From: an uncultured Lachnospiraceae bacterium
Lineage (GTDB): Bacteria > Bacillota > Clostridia > Lachnospirales > Lachnospiraceae
Assembly (NCBI GenBank): GCA_947623185.1
Contig: CANQGL010000007.1
Coordinates: 1 to 58,697, forward strand
Length of the DNA stretch: 58,697 bases
Direction: 5' to 3'
Shown piece after piece: positions 32,111 through 41,511 of this stretch. Under the pieces are notes generated by a model. The model ran no database searches, was not told the DNA's origin, and was given only the letters and a program-made list of their open reading frames with translations. Numbering within the stretch: the stretch's first letter is position 1; every line of letters starts with the position of its first letter. The translations under genes were made by a program, and so were the position numbers.

Positions 32111-34309
32111 ATGGCAGAGAACAGCGAACGGTTCACCGATCCGAAAAATTATGTAAACAGGGAGCTGAGCTGGCTCGAATTCGACCAGCGGGTGCTGGGC
32201 GAGGCGAGGGACAAGACCACGCCGCTTTTCGAGCGCCTGAAATTTCTAAGCATCACAGCCTCGAACCTTGACGAGTTCTTCATGGTCCGGGTCGCGTCCT
32301 TAAAGGACATGGTACACGCGAAATACACAAAACCCGACATTGCCGGGATGCTGCCGTCCGCGCAGTTAAAGGAGATCAGTCTCCGCACGCATGAACTGGT
32401 GAACCAGCAGTATACGACATACAACCGCTCGATCCTGCCGGCCCTGCGCAGCAACGGGATCGATATGGTTCTGCGCCACGAGGATCTCACCCCGGAACAG
32501 GCGGCCTACGCCGACCGGTATTTCCGCGAGGAGGTATATCCGGTACTCACGCCGATGGCCGTCGATTCCTCAAGACCGTTTCCGCTGGTGCGGAACCGTT
32601 CGTTAAACATCGCGGCGCTTCTGAAAAGGAAAGAGGGCGGCGATCACCTGAGAAAGAAGGAAGGCGGAGATATGGAATTTGCGCTTGTGCAGGTCCCGTC
32701 CGTGCTTCCGCGCATCGTGACGCTGCCTTCCGCACAGACCGAAGAAGGGACTGCGCAAAAAAGCATGATCCTGCTGGAGGAAGTGATCGAGCGCAACATA
32801 CGCGAACTGTTCCTCAACTATGAGGTCGTCACGTCCCATCCGTTCCGCATCATGCGCAACGCCGACTTTTCGCTCGACGAGGAAGACGCCGTCGACCTGC
32901 TGGAGGAGATCGAAAAGCAGCTCAAAAAGCGCCAGTGGGGCGAGGTGATCCGGCTGGAGATCGAGGAGAAAGCGGACAAGCGGCTGCTCAAGATCCTGCG
33001 CAAGGAGCTGTCGGTCAGCGATGAGGACATTTTTGAGATCCCGGGTGCGCTCGATTTGACGTTCCTCATGCAGATGTACGCGCTCGAGGGCTTTGAACAT
33101 CTGAAATCGCCGAAATATACGCCGCAGCCCGTCCCGGCGCTGATGAACGATGACGACATCTTTGCCAATATCCGAAAGGGCGATATCCTGCTCAGCCATC
33201 CGTACGAGACGTTCGATCCGGTCGTCGGATTTGTCCGCAGCGCCGCGAAAGATCCGGACGTCCTTGCGATCAAGCAGACCCTATACCGCGTCAGCGGCCA
33301 TTCGCCGATCATTGCGGCTCTGGCGGAGGCGGCCGAAAACGGCAAACAGGTCTCGGTCCTGGTGGAGCTGAAGGCGCGTTTCGACGAGGAAAACAACATC
33401 ATCTGGGCGAAAAAACTGGAGCAGGCCGGATGCCATGTGATCTATGGCCTCGTCGGCCTGAAGACACATTCCAAGATCACGCTGGTGGTACGGCGCGAGG
33501 AGGATGGGATCCGCCGCTATGTCCATCTGGGGACCGGAAACTATAACGATTCCACCGCAAAGCTTTATACGGACTTCGGCCTTATGACCTGCCATCCGCT
33601 GATCGGAGAGGATGCGACGGCCGTGTTCAACATGCTCTCCGGTTACTCGGAGCCGCTAAGCTGGAATATGCTGGCGGTGGCACCGCTCTGGCTGCGCGGC
33701 CGTTTCCTGCGGCTCATCGAGCGGGAGACGAAAAACGCGCGCCTCGGAAAGCACGCGTCGATCATCGCCAAGATGAATTCGCTTTGCGACAAGGATATCA
33801 TCGCGGCGCTCTATGAGGCGTCGTGCGCGGGGGTGGAGATCCGGCTGGTCGTGCGCGGGATCTGCTGCCTGAAAGCGGGAGTGCCCGGACTCTCCGAGCA
33901 CATCGAAGTCCGCTCGATCGTCGGGGAATTTCTGGAACACGCGCGCGTCTTTATCTTTGAGAACGGCGGAAGCGAGGAGATTTATATGGGAAGCGCCGAC
34001 TGGATGCCCCGTAACCTTGACCGCCGCGTGGAGATCCTGTTCCCGATCGTGGATGAGGAGCTGAAGGGGCGCGTTCGCCGTTACATGGAGCTCGAACTTG
34101 AGGACAATCTGAAAGCACATATCCTGCAGCCGGACGGGACCTACGAAAAACCGGACCGCCGCGGGAAACCGCCGGTCGGTTCACAGCAGGCGTTCTGCGA
34201 GGCCGCAGTTTCGGCGGCGCAGGCGGCATACCGCGAGACCGCGGGAGGCGTCGGCCCCTCGCGCGTGTTTACCCCGATCGAGGGGAAAAAGGAGACCGAA
34301 AAGGGATAA
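32111..34309 (+). CDS. ppk1: Polyphosphate kinase 1
   Basis: A 732-residue enzyme that reversibly polymerises the terminal phosphate of ATP into polyphosphate. All four family domains appear: an N-terminal domain with YVNRELSWLEFDQRVL, a head domain (ASNLDEFFMVRVA), and two PLD-fold C domains. The phosphorylated His is in VGLKTHSKITLVVRRE, and YVHLGTGNYN, GICCLKAG and SADWMPRNLDRRVEI are present. The last about 50 residues are a low-complexity extension. A stem-loop follows the stop codon. Confidence 0.95.
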   Translation: MAENSERFTDPKNYVNRELSWLEFDQRVLGEARDKTTPLFERLKFLSITASNLDEFFMVRVASLKDMVHAKYTKPDIAGMLPSAQLKEISLRTHELVNQQYTTYNRSILPALRSNGIDMVLRHEDLTPEQAAYADRYFREEVYPVLTPMAVDSSRPFPLVRNRSLNIAALLKRKEGGDHLRKKEGGDMEFALVQVPSVLPRIVTLPSAQTEEGTAQKSMILLEEVIERNIRELFLNYEVVTSHPFRIMRNADFSLDEEDAVDLLEEIEKQLKKRQWGEVIRLEIEEKADKRLLKILRKELSVSDEDIFEIPGALDLTFLMQMYALEGFEHLKSPKYTPQPVPALMNDDDIFANIRKGDILLSHPYETFDPVVGFVRSAAKDPDVLAIKQTLYRVSGHSPIIAALAEAAENGKQVSVLVELKARFDEENNIIWAKKLEQAGCHVIYGLVGLKTHSKITLVVRREEDGIRRYVHLGTGNYNDSTAKLYTDFGLMTCHPLIGEDATAVFNMLSGYSEPLSWNMLAVAPLWLRGRFLRLIERETKNARLGKHASIIAKMNSLCDKDIIAALYEASCAGVEIRLVVRGICCLKAGVPGLSEHIEVRSIVGEFLEHARVFIFENGGSEEIYMGSADWMPRNLDRRVEILFPIVDEELKGRVRRYMELELEDNLKAHILQPDGTYEKPDRRGKPPVGSQQAFCEAAVSAAQAAYRETAGGVGPSRVFTPIEGKKETEKG

Positions 34310-34312
34310 GAC

Positions 34313-34339
34313 AACGGGCGTCGTGGATCGACGCCCGTT
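34313..34339 (+). other. Stem-loop at the end of the ppk1 operon
   Basis: A perfect 11-bp stem (AACGGGCGTCG / CGACGCCCGTT) with a 5-base loop, 4 bases after the ppk1 stop. The following sequence is AAAAGCATTTG and lacks a T-run, so it is a probable but non-canonical terminator. Confidence 0.6.
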
Positions 34340-34409
34340 AAAAGCATTTGTGTAAGAACTTTCCTGTATATTTTACGAAAAAAGTAAAGAAAAACGACAA
34401 AAAGTGTGG

Positions 34410-34415
34410 TATAAT
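34410..34415 (+). promoter_or_regulatory. -10 box of the VanR-like gene leader
   Basis: TATAAT at 34410-34415 sits in the context GTGGTATAATATGAGCAC, nearly identical to the coaX promoter (ATGGTATAATACGAGCAC on the minus strand). The -35 region is weak (A-rich, no TTGACA), suggesting that an activator or an UP-type element contributes. Confidence 0.6.
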
Positions 34416-34417
34416 AT

Positions 34418-34487
34418 GAGCACTTAGCGAGCACGAGCCGAAGGCGATGCGCGAGCTTAGTGCGAGTAATACCCAGACACTTAACGA
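34418..34487 (+). ncRNA. 70-nt leader element, copy 2 (before the VanR-like regulator)
   Basis: It aligns without gaps to the coaX leader (9007-9076, minus strand). GAGCACTTAGC near its 5' end can pair with GCTTAGTGC in its middle, giving a stem with one mismatch. A motif of the type CACTTAxCGAG...GAGCxGAAG occurs twice, at about 34421-34446 and 34479-34502, the second half extending past the shared part. The start codon is about 55 bases further on, so the untranslated leader is about 120 bases. No named RNA family is recognised. Confidence 0.6.
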
Positions 34488-34541
34488 GTCGGAGCGGAAG
34501 CGAACCATACCAGCACGCTGAAACGATCAGGAGGACCCTTC

Positions 34542-35246
34542 ATGGAACAGATCAACATTCTCGTTGTGGACGACGAGCAGGAAATCGCCGATCTCGTAGA
34601 GATCTATCTGGTAAGCGACGGATATAAGGTTTTTAAGGCCAACAATGCGCAGGAAGGGCTCGACCTTCTGGAGCGTGAGGAGATCCACCTTGTCCTCCTC
34701 GATATCATGATGCCGGGGATGGACGGGCTGGAAATGTGCCGCCGGATCCGCGAGACCAACAACATTCCAATTATCATGCTGAGCGCGAAGTCGACCGATC
34801 TTGATAAAATTCTCGGACTTGGGACCGGAGCAGACGACTACGTCGTAAAGCCGTTCAATCCGCTGGAGCTTACGGCCCGCGTGAAATCGCAGCTAAGGCG
34901 TTACACGCAGCTCAATCCCCACAGCTCCGCCGCCCAGAGTACGAAGAACGAGATCTCGATCCGCGGGCTGACGGTCAACAAGGACAACCACCGGGTCGTG
35001 GTCTGCGGCGAGGAGATCAAGCTGACGCCGATCGAATTCGACATCCTCTACCTGCTGGCCTCCAATCCGGGCCGCGTTTTCAGCACCGACGAGATCTTCG
35101 AGAAGGTCTGGAACGAAAAGGTCTATGAGGCCAACAATACGGTCATGGTACATATCAGACGGCTGCGCGGAAAGATGAAGGAAGATACCAGACAGAACAA
35201 GATCATCACCACGGTCTGGGGGGTAGGATACAAAATTGAAAAATAA
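34542..35246 (+). CDS. VanR/OmpR-family response regulator
   Basis: A 234-residue regulator. The receiver domain has Asp54 in LVLLDIMMPG, DD at 10-11, and VVKPFNPLELTARV. The winged-helix domain (about 135-230) reads LTPIEFDILYLLASNPGRVF and ends WGVGYKI. It resembles VanR-type regulators. CAGGAGG precedes the ATG. The kinase gene overlaps its end by 11 bases. The transcript begins with the 70-nt leader element, which makes this regulator a candidate for RNA-level control. Confidence 0.94.
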   Translation: MEQINILVVDDEQEIADLVEIYLVSDGYKVFKANNAQEGLDLLEREEIHLVLLDIMMPGMDGLEMCRRIRETNNIPIIMLSAKSTDLDKILGLGTGADDYVVKPFNPLELTARVKSQLRRYTQLNPHSSAAQSTKNEISIRGLTVNKDNHRVVVCGEEIKLTPIEFDILYLLASNPGRVFSTDEIFEKVWNEKVYEANNTVMVHIRRLRGKMKEDTRQNKIITTVWGVGYKIEK

Positions 35247-36372
35247 CGGAAGCAGGCGCTTCTACACGCAGGTCGTCATCAACATCATTTACAGCGCGGT
35301 GATCGCCTGCCTGCTGGAAGTGTTCGTGATCGCCAACATTGATATGCTGCTGTCCTATCTGGAACAGACGGGACACGCCGGATCGCCGGTTTTATCCGTT
35401 TTTCGTAAGGGAACGGTGACGACGGTCTGTTATGTGATATTCGGGATACTGATTTTTTCGGCCGCCTTTTTTGCTCTGCAGAGGCGGTCGATACGGTACA
35501 TAGAGAAGATCGCGGCGGCGATCCAGAACATCTCGGAGGGGGATCTCAACACGCAGATCGAGGTCCTCGGCGACGACGAGTTCTCCATGATGGCCGCGAA
35601 CCTAAACCGCATGGAAGCCGATATCCGCGAGCTGATCGACAAGGAGCGCGAGTCGGAACGGACGAAGAACGAGCTGATCACCAACGTCGCGCACGATCTC
35701 AGAACGCCGCTGACCTCCATCATCGGCTACCTTGAGCTTTTGTCGCGGAGCGGCTCGCTGACGCCGGAGACGCGGCAGAAATACATCGACATTGCCTATA
35801 CGAAGTCCAGACGTCTGGAGAAGCTGATCGAGGACCTGTTCGGCTTCACGAAGATGAATTACGGGAAGATCTCCATGAACGTCGGAAAGGTGGACATCGT
35901 AAAACTGCTCGGGCAGCTTTTGGAGGAATTCTATCCGAGCTTTGCGGGGAAGGAGCTGTCCTACGAGCTGGTGAGCAACGTGCCGGCCCAGATCATAACG
36001 GCGGACGGGAATCTGCTCGCGCGGCTTTTCGACAATCTGATCAACAACGCGATCAAATACGGGGCCGAAGGCAAGAAGGTCCTTGTGAAGGTAAACTCCG
36101 ACGGGGAGATCGTCACGGTCTCGGTCATCAATTACGGATATGTGATCCCGGAGGCCGAACTGCCTCTGATCTTCAACAAGTTTTACCGCGTGGAGCAGTC
36201 GCGCTCCGCAAACACCGGGGGCACCGGGCTGGGGCTGGCGATCGCCAAGAACATCGTGGACATGCACGGCGGGACGATCTCGGTATCGAGCGATCTGGAC
36301 GGCACGGCGTTTACGGTAAAGCTGAAGGTGGACTTTGACGTGAACAGGGAGAATTTCAGAGCGATAGGATGA
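35236..36372 (+). CDS. VanS-like sensor histidine kinase
   Basis: A 378-residue kinase with two membrane helices (about 10-35 and 62-82), a very short external loop (about 26 residues), HAMP (about 83-135), a HisKA domain with phospho-acceptor His153 in NVAHDLRTPLTSIIGYLELL, and HATPase_c with NLINNAIKYG, NTGGTGLGLAIAKNIV. The short loop suggests that it senses within the membrane or through a partner. The start is a TTG at 35236 with GGGGGTAGGA upstream, inside the regulator gene. It overlaps the next gene by 4 bases. Confidence 0.93.
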   Translation: MKNNGSRRFYTQVVINIIYSAVIACLLEVFVIANIDMLLSYLEQTGHAGSPVLSVFRKGTVTTVCYVIFGILIFSAAFFALQRRSIRYIEKIAAAIQNISEGDLNTQIEVLGDDEFSMMAANLNRMEADIRELIDKERESERTKNELITNVAHDLRTPLTSIIGYLELLSRSGSLTPETRQKYIDIAYTKSRRLEKLIEDLFGFTKMNYGKISMNVGKVDIVKLLGQLLEEFYPSFAGKELSYELVSNVPAQIITADGNLLARLFDNLINNAIKYGAEGKKVLVKVNSDGEIVTVSVINYGYVIPEAELPLIFNKFYRVEQSRSANTGGTGLGLAIAKNIVDMHGGTISVSSDLDGTAFTVKLKVDFDVNRENFRAIG

Positions 36373-38816
36373 AGAGGATGAAAAGAGAAAAAGCGGCCGC
36401 GTTTCTGGCCGCGATGTTTCTGACGCTGGCCGCGCCGGCTTTTGTGAGCCTGGCCGCGGATACGGAAGCGCCGCCGGCCTTGTTTGAGGTCAGCCCCGTT
36501 TTCGGGGAGATCGGAAAGGCCGGGGATCATATCCCGCTCGCCGTTACGCTGAGCGGACAGTCGGCCGCCCCGTTTTCGGGGTCGGTATGCGTAAGCACGC
36601 TCGAAAGCACGGAAAACGGCGAGGCCGAGGTGTACCGGTACGAATACCCGGTCACGCTGGGCCTGTCGGAGACGAAGACTCTGACGGTCTGCCCGCAACT
36701 CGGCCAGAGGAGCGGCGACATGCTGGTCTCCCTAAACGACGGAAACGGGTCGTCTCTGGGGGAGACGAGACTTTCGTTCGACTCCGCGCAGGGTGCGGGA
36801 CGGCTGGCGATCGCCGCGCTCTCGGACGCCCCGGAGCGCTTAAGCTACCTGGATAACGTGAATCTCGACTACGGGATCGTCAGTTCCTCGCTCCTTGCTC
36901 CGAAACCGGAGCTTCTGCCGGACAGCGCTCAGGGGCTCGAACTTCTGGACCTGATCCTGATCAGCGATTTTGACGCGGAAAGGCTCTCGGAGGAACAGGA
37001 AAACGCGATCCTTGACTGGGTCAGGGACGGCGGGATCCTGCTTTTCGGGACGGGCGCCCATGCCGGGCGCACGCTTTCCGGCCTCGCGGAACATTTTGTC
37101 GCGATCCTCGACGAAAAGATCCGCTACGAGGACATCAATATGGGGACGGAGTACTCGCGGGAGGCGCCGGGCGATTCGGATCTTAGGATCCAGTGCGCCG
37201 ATATCGAAGTCCCTCACGGGAGGACCGTTCTCTCAAGCGACGGGATGCCGCTTCTCTCGGCGGTGGGATACGGCCGGGGAACGGTCGGCTTCTTTGCGTT
37301 CGATCCCGGGGACATTTTACAGTTTGCCACGGAGAATCCGGGCTATCCGATCCGGCTCCTGACCGAGCTGATCGGAGAGGACCGCATCCGGGGATTTTAT
37401 TATACCGGTTCCGATGAGGAATACTGGAACGCGCAGGGCCTCGTCAATACCGGAAACGCGGAACGGCTGCCGAATCTGGCGCTCTACGCCGTGATCATCA
37501 TCGTTTATCTTCTGCTCGTGGGCCCGGGCAGCTACCTGTTCCTGAAGAAAAGGGAACTGAACCGTTACTACGGGCGGGCCGTGACCGCGCTCTCGCTTGT
37601 TTTTGCCGCCGTCGTCTGGCTGGCGGGGATGGGAACGAGGTTCACCTCCGAATTCTATACCTGCGCCTCCATTTTGGACCGCGACGGAGAAAAAGTCAGG
37701 GAACTGACGTATCTGAACGCGCGCACGCCTGATGCGCGCATGTTTTCCGCGGAACTCGACGCCGGATATGAGGTGTCGGTCCTGACCCGCGACCCGTCGT
37801 TTTACGGGGAACGGGAGACGGTTCTGGCGGACGGCGCGCAGGCGGATCTGACCCTGTGTTTTGCCGGGGATAAAACGGCGCTCTCGGTCGGCCGCTCGCA
37901 TGCGTTCGAGCCGAGGTATTTCAGACTGGAGCGCAGGACGCAGGAAAACGAACCGGATCCGGTGAGCTCGGATCTGTGCTGTTTCGGCGGAAAGCTCTAC
38001 GGGAGCGTCACGAACGGTTATCCGTTCACGCTGCGGGATTCGGCGGTCATCCTTCACGGACAGGCGCTTCTGCTCGGAGATCTGGCTGCCGGGGAAACGC
38101 GCGAGTTTTCCGGAGAGCCGCTGTCCGTATGGCTGCCGGATTCGTCGTATCTGCTGGCAAGAAAGATCTCGGGGGCGGCGGGGCCGGAGAGCGGACGGAG
38201 CGACCGGGAGTATCTTGACAGCGTGGCATTGTCCTCGCTTTATTCCGCCTACATCGGGAGTTACTACGGCGTCTACACGGACGAAGCGCGGCTTTCGGGC
38301 TTCGGGCCGCAGGACGGTCCGGTCCCGGGACTTTCGGGGACGGGTCATATCATGGACGGGCATGTTCTTTATACGTCGAAGCTTTCGGTGACTTATGAAA
38401 AGGATGGACTGATCTGCCGGAGCGGGCTGTACTACAGCCCGAAGATCACCTCGCCCGGGTGGAGCTCTTCCGGCAGTATGACGATATATGGGAGCGATCC
38501 GGTGACGGCCGAGTATTTTCTCGGCGAGGACATCGAGGTCGAAAGCCTTTCGTTCTTCCCGGTCTCGCAGGAATTTCTTGACGATCCCGGCTACGGATAT
38601 CTTAGAAACTTTTCCGGACGGATCTGTTTTTACAACAACGGGACAGGGGCGTACGATGAGGTCGACGCGGGCAGGACGGAGTTTTCCGCGGAGGAGCTTT
38701 CCCCTTACCTCACGCCGGAGAACAGTATCGTAGTGCGCTATGCCGCGCAGGACGGCGATCAGGTCTCCTACAGCATGGCGCTGCCGCTTCCGATGGTCAC
38801 GGGGAGGGTACGCTGA
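36369..38816 (+). CDS. Large membrane-anchored protein linked to an ABC transporter (GldG-like)
   Basis: An 815-residue protein with a signal peptide (about 1-29), an extracytoplasmic N-terminal half that includes a glutamine-amidotransferase-like fold segment (LDLILISDFDAERLSEEQENAILDWVRDGGILLFGTG region, read from about 195-230), two membrane helices (about 373-395 and 403-425, with VGPGSYLFLKKREL between them), and a second large external domain (about 430-815). This layout resembles the GldG/DUF4350-type partners of ABC-2 transporters. It is translationally joined to the VanS-like kinase upstream (4-base overlap) and to the ABC ATPase downstream (1-base overlap). The exact function is unknown; envelope maintenance is inferred. 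Confidence 0.75.
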   Translation: MKRMKREKAAAFLAAMFLTLAAPAFVSLAADTEAPPALFEVSPVFGEIGKAGDHIPLAVTLSGQSAAPFSGSVCVSTLESTENGEAEVYRYEYPVTLGLSETKTLTVCPQLGQRSGDMLVSLNDGNGSSLGETRLSFDSAQGAGRLAIAALSDAPERLSYLDNVNLDYGIVSSSLLAPKPELLPDSAQGLELLDLILISDFDAERLSEEQENAILDWVRDGGILLFGTGAHAGRTLSGLAEHFVAILDEKIRYEDINMGTEYSREAPGDSDLRIQCADIEVPHGRTVLSSDGMPLLSAVGYGRGTVGFFAFDPGDILQFATENPGYPIRLLTELIGEDRIRGFYYTGSDEEYWNAQGLVNTGNAERLPNLALYAVIIIVYLLLVGPGSYLFLKKRELNRYYGRAVTALSLVFAAVVWLAGMGTRFTSEFYTCASILDRDGEKVRELTYLNARTPDARMFSAELDAGYEVSVLTRDPSFYGERETVLADGAQADLTLCFAGDKTALSVGRSHAFEPRYFRLERRTQENEPDPVSSDLCCFGGKLYGSVTNGYPFTLRDSAVILHGQALLLGDLAAGETREFSGEPLSVWLPDSSYLLARKISGAAGPESGRSDREYLDSVALSSLYSAYIGSYYGVYTDEARLSGFGPQDGPVPGLSGTGHIMDGHVLYTSKLSVTYEKDGLICRSGLYYSPKITSPGWSSSGSMTIYGSDPVTAEYFLGEDIEVESLSFFPVSQEFLDDPGYGYLRNFSGRICFYNNGTGAYDEVDAGRTEFSAEELSPYLTPENSIVVRYAAQDGDQVSYSMALPLPMVTGRVR

Positions 38817-39769
38817 TGCTTAAGATCGAGGGACTGAAAAAACGGTTCGGAAACTTTCAGGCGCTCTCCGGGCTTGACATGGAGATCGAGGAGGGCGCGC
38901 TCTACGGTTTTGTGGGGCCGAACGGAGCGGGAAAAACCACGGCGATCCGGATCATCACCGGCCTTCTGAAGCCGGACGAAGGGACCGTGGAGATCGCTGG
39001 GATCGACGCCCTGAGGGAACCGCGGCGCGTGCGGGACGAATTCGGCTATGTGCCGGATGAATTCGGCATGTACGATAATCTGAAGGTCCGGGAATACATG
39101 GAGTTTTTTGCCTCCGCCTACGGGCTGGACGGACTGGTGGCGCGGAACCGCTGCGAGGAGCTTTTGGCGCAGATGAAGTTGGAGGAATGGGCGGATGCTT
39201 TCGTGGACAGTCTGTCGCGCGGCATGAAACAGCGCCTCTGCCTGGCGAGGGCGCTGATCCACGATCCGAAACTGCTGGTCCTGGACGAACCGACTTCCGG
39301 AATGGATCCGCGGACGCGCCTGGAGTTCAAGGAGATGCTGAAAGAACTCTGCGCCGAGGGAAAAACGATCCTCGTCAGCTCCCACATCCTTTCGGAGCTG
39401 GCGCAGATGTGCACGGATATCGGCGTGATCGACGCCGGACGCATCATCCTGTCCGGCAGCATGTCGGAGATCTTACAGAAGGTCAACGAGTCCAATCCGC
39501 TTCTGATCCGGGTTGCCGGGGGAAAGCGGGAACAGGCGCTTAACGTTCTGAAGAGCGACGAACGCGTCCGGACGGTCGTGATCCGGGGCGGAGAGATCGC
39601 GGTGCGCTTCGGCGGCACGGAACGGGACGAGGCAGATCTTTTAAGAAAGCTCGTCGGGGCGGGTGTCGCGGTCAGCGGATTTTTCCGCGAACAGGGCGAT
39701 CTGGAGAGCATCTTTATGCAGATCACGAATCATGATACGGAAAAGGTGGTGCTGCGAAGTGAAGAATAA
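38816..39769 (+). CDS. ABC transporter ATPase (ABC-2 type)
   Basis: A 317-residue ATPase: Walker A GPNGAGKTTAIR, a Q-loop region GYVPDEFGMYDNLKV, signature SRGMKQRLCLARAL, Walker B LLVLDEPTSGMDP and a switch His in VSSHILSEL. The signature is SRGMKQ rather than LSGGQ, as is usual in this DrrA/GldA-like group. It overlaps the upstream gene by one base and the permease by 11 bases, so the three form one transport unit with the GldG-like protein. Confidence 0.92.
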   Translation: MLKIEGLKKRFGNFQALSGLDMEIEEGALYGFVGPNGAGKTTAIRIITGLLKPDEGTVEIAGIDALREPRRVRDEFGYVPDEFGMYDNLKVREYMEFFASAYGLDGLVARNRCEELLAQMKLEEWADAFVDSLSRGMKQRLCLARALIHDPKLLVLDEPTSGMDPRTRLEFKEMLKELCAEGKTILVSSHILSELAQMCTDIGVIDAGRIILSGSMSEILQKVNESNPLLIRVAGGKREQALNVLKSDERVRTVVIRGGEIAVRFGGTERDEADLLRKLVGAGVAVSGFFREQGDLESIFMQITNHDTEKVVLRSEE

Positions 39770-40652
39770 CCCGGTCTACAGACGGGAAGTGACGGTGCGC
39801 TCGCGCAGCTTCCGGCTCCCGCTCGTCATTCTGATCTTTAATACGATCCTGGCGGTCTTTTCGCTTTTCAGCATGTATTCGACCGTGGCGCAGGTGCGCG
39901 TTTCGGCCCAGGTCTCCTATGAGAGCTTCCTGCAGCTTTACGCGTTCGCGGCCACGCTGGAATTTCTGCTCCTGATGTTCATCATGCCGGCGCTCACTTC
40001 CGGCAGCGTGAGCGGAGAGCGGGAACGGCAGACCCTGGAGCTTCTGCTCACCACGAAAATGACGGCGGCGGATATCGTGACCGGCAAACTGATGGCGGCG
40101 TTTGACCAGATGGGGCTCCTGGTGATGTCGAGTTTTCCGATCATTCTGCTGACGTTTGTATACGGAAGCGCCGATATCGGCGGGATCGCCCTGCTTCTGG
40201 TCTGCTTTGCGACGACGGCGGCCTTCTGCGGCGGGATCGGGATCCTGGCGTCCTCGGTCACGCGCCGCTCGACGTTTTCCAATGTCTGTACTTACGGATT
40301 CCTGCTCCTGATCGTGATCGGAACGCTGATGCTCAATCAATTTGTCCTGCAGCTGTCGGAGATGCGGATCAGCGAGGCGGCGTACCAGTTCGGGGCGGAA
40401 CAGACGGTCGCGGATACCGGGGCGGCGGTCTACCTTCTGCTGCTCAATCCGTTCGTGACGTTCGCGGAGATCCTTTCCGGGCAGATATCCGGCGGATCCA
40501 GGCTCTTTTCCCTCTCGGCCTTTCTCGGCGCGAGGCCGGAGAACTTCGTCACCGGACATTGGACGGCGATCAGCCTGTGTGTTCAGGCGGCGCTTTCCGT
40601 ACTGTTTGTACGGGGCGCGGTGCGGTCGCTCGGAAAGAACAGGAGGACGTGA
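39759..40652 (+). CDS. ABC-2 type permease
   Basis: A 297-residue integral membrane protein with about six hydrophobic segments. [21 protein letters not shown] at the N-terminus and [21 protein letters not shown] after the second helix are standard for ABC-2/GldF-type permeases. The start is the GTG at 39759 with GGTGG upstream, inside the ATPase gene; the longer frame from 39663 encodes only its shadow. The stop TGA shares a base with the ATG of the endonuclease IV gene. Confidence 0.9.
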   Translation: MKNNPVYRREVTVRSRSFRLPLVILIFNTILAVFSLFSMYSTVAQVRVSAQVSYESFLQLYAFAATLEFLLLMFIMPALTSGSVSGERERQTLELLLTTKMTAADIVTGKLMAAFDQMGLLVMSSFPIILLTFVYGSADIGGIALLLVCFATTAAFCGGIGILASSVTRRSTFSNVCTYGFLLLIVIGTLMLNQFVLQLSEMRISEAAYQFGAEQTVADTGAAVYLLLLNPFVTFAEILSGQISGGSRLFSLSAFLGARPENFVTGHWTAISLCVQAALSVLFVRGAVRSLGKNRRT

Positions 40653-41482
40653 TGTTTTATATCGGATGTCATCTGTCCTGCGCAAAGGGCTATTACCCGA
40701 TGGGGCAGGATGCGCTCCGGATCGGGGCGACAACATTTCAGTTTTTTACGAGGAATCCGCGCGGCGGGAACGCGAGAGAGCTCGACGATGCGGATATCGC
40801 GGCGTTTTTAAAGCTTAAGGAGGAGAACGGGATCGGCACGCTGGTGGCGCACGCGCCCTATACCTTAAACGCCTGCTCGGCGGACGCGGCGACAAGGGAT
40901 TTCGCCTGGCGCACCATGGCCGACGATCTGAAACGGCTTGAGAAAACGCCCGGAAACCTTTACAATTTCCATCCCGGAAGCCATGTGAAGCAGGGAACGG
41001 AGACCGGGATCCGGCTGATCGCCGAGATGCTCAACGCGATCCTGAAACCGGAACAGCCGACGACGGTGCTGCTCGAGACGATGGCCGGGAAGGGAAGCGA
41101 GGTCGGCGGACGCTTTGAGGAACTAAGAGAGATCCTTGACCGGGTCGAGCTTTCGGACAAAATGGGAGTCTGCCTCGATACCTGCCACGTCTGGGACGGC
41201 GGTTACGATATCGTGAACGATCTTGACGGCGTCCTTACGGAATTCGACCGGGTGATCGGGCTTTCGCGCCTTAAGGCGGTCCATTTGAACGACAGCAAGA
41301 ACCCGCTCGGGGCGAAGAAGGACCGCCACGAAAAAATCGGGGAGGGATACATCGGCCTGGAGGCGATGACGCGGATCATCAACCATCCCGCGCTCCGCGG
41401 CCTGCCGTTCTGCCTGGAGACGCCGAACGAGCTCGACGGGTACGCGGCGGAGATCGCGCTGTTAAAGTCGCGCCGGACCTGA
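40652..41482 (+). CDS. nfo: Deoxyribonuclease IV (endonuclease IV)
   Basis: A 276-residue AP endonuclease of base-excision repair. Metal-binding motifs are in place: [11 protein letters not shown] at the start, [50 protein letters not shown] and the final LETPNE. AGGAGG lies 5 bases before the ATG. It is translationally linked to the ABC permease, but probably joins that operon only by position. Confidence 0.95.
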   Translation: MFYIGCHLSCAKGYYPMGQDALRIGATTFQFFTRNPRGGNARELDDADIAAFLKLKEENGIGTLVAHAPYTLNACSADAATRDFAWRTMADDLKRLEKTPGNLYNFHPGSHVKQGTETGIRLIAEMLNAILKPEQPTTVLLETMAGKGSEVGGRFEELREILDRVELSDKMGVCLDTCHVWDGGYDIVNDLDGVLTEFDRVIGLSRLKAVHLNDSKNPLGAKKDRHEKIGEGYIGLEAMTRIINHPALRGLPFCLETPNELDGYAAEIALLKSRRT

Positions 41483-41511
41483 TATAAAGATCAAATCAAG
41501 GAGGAAAAACT

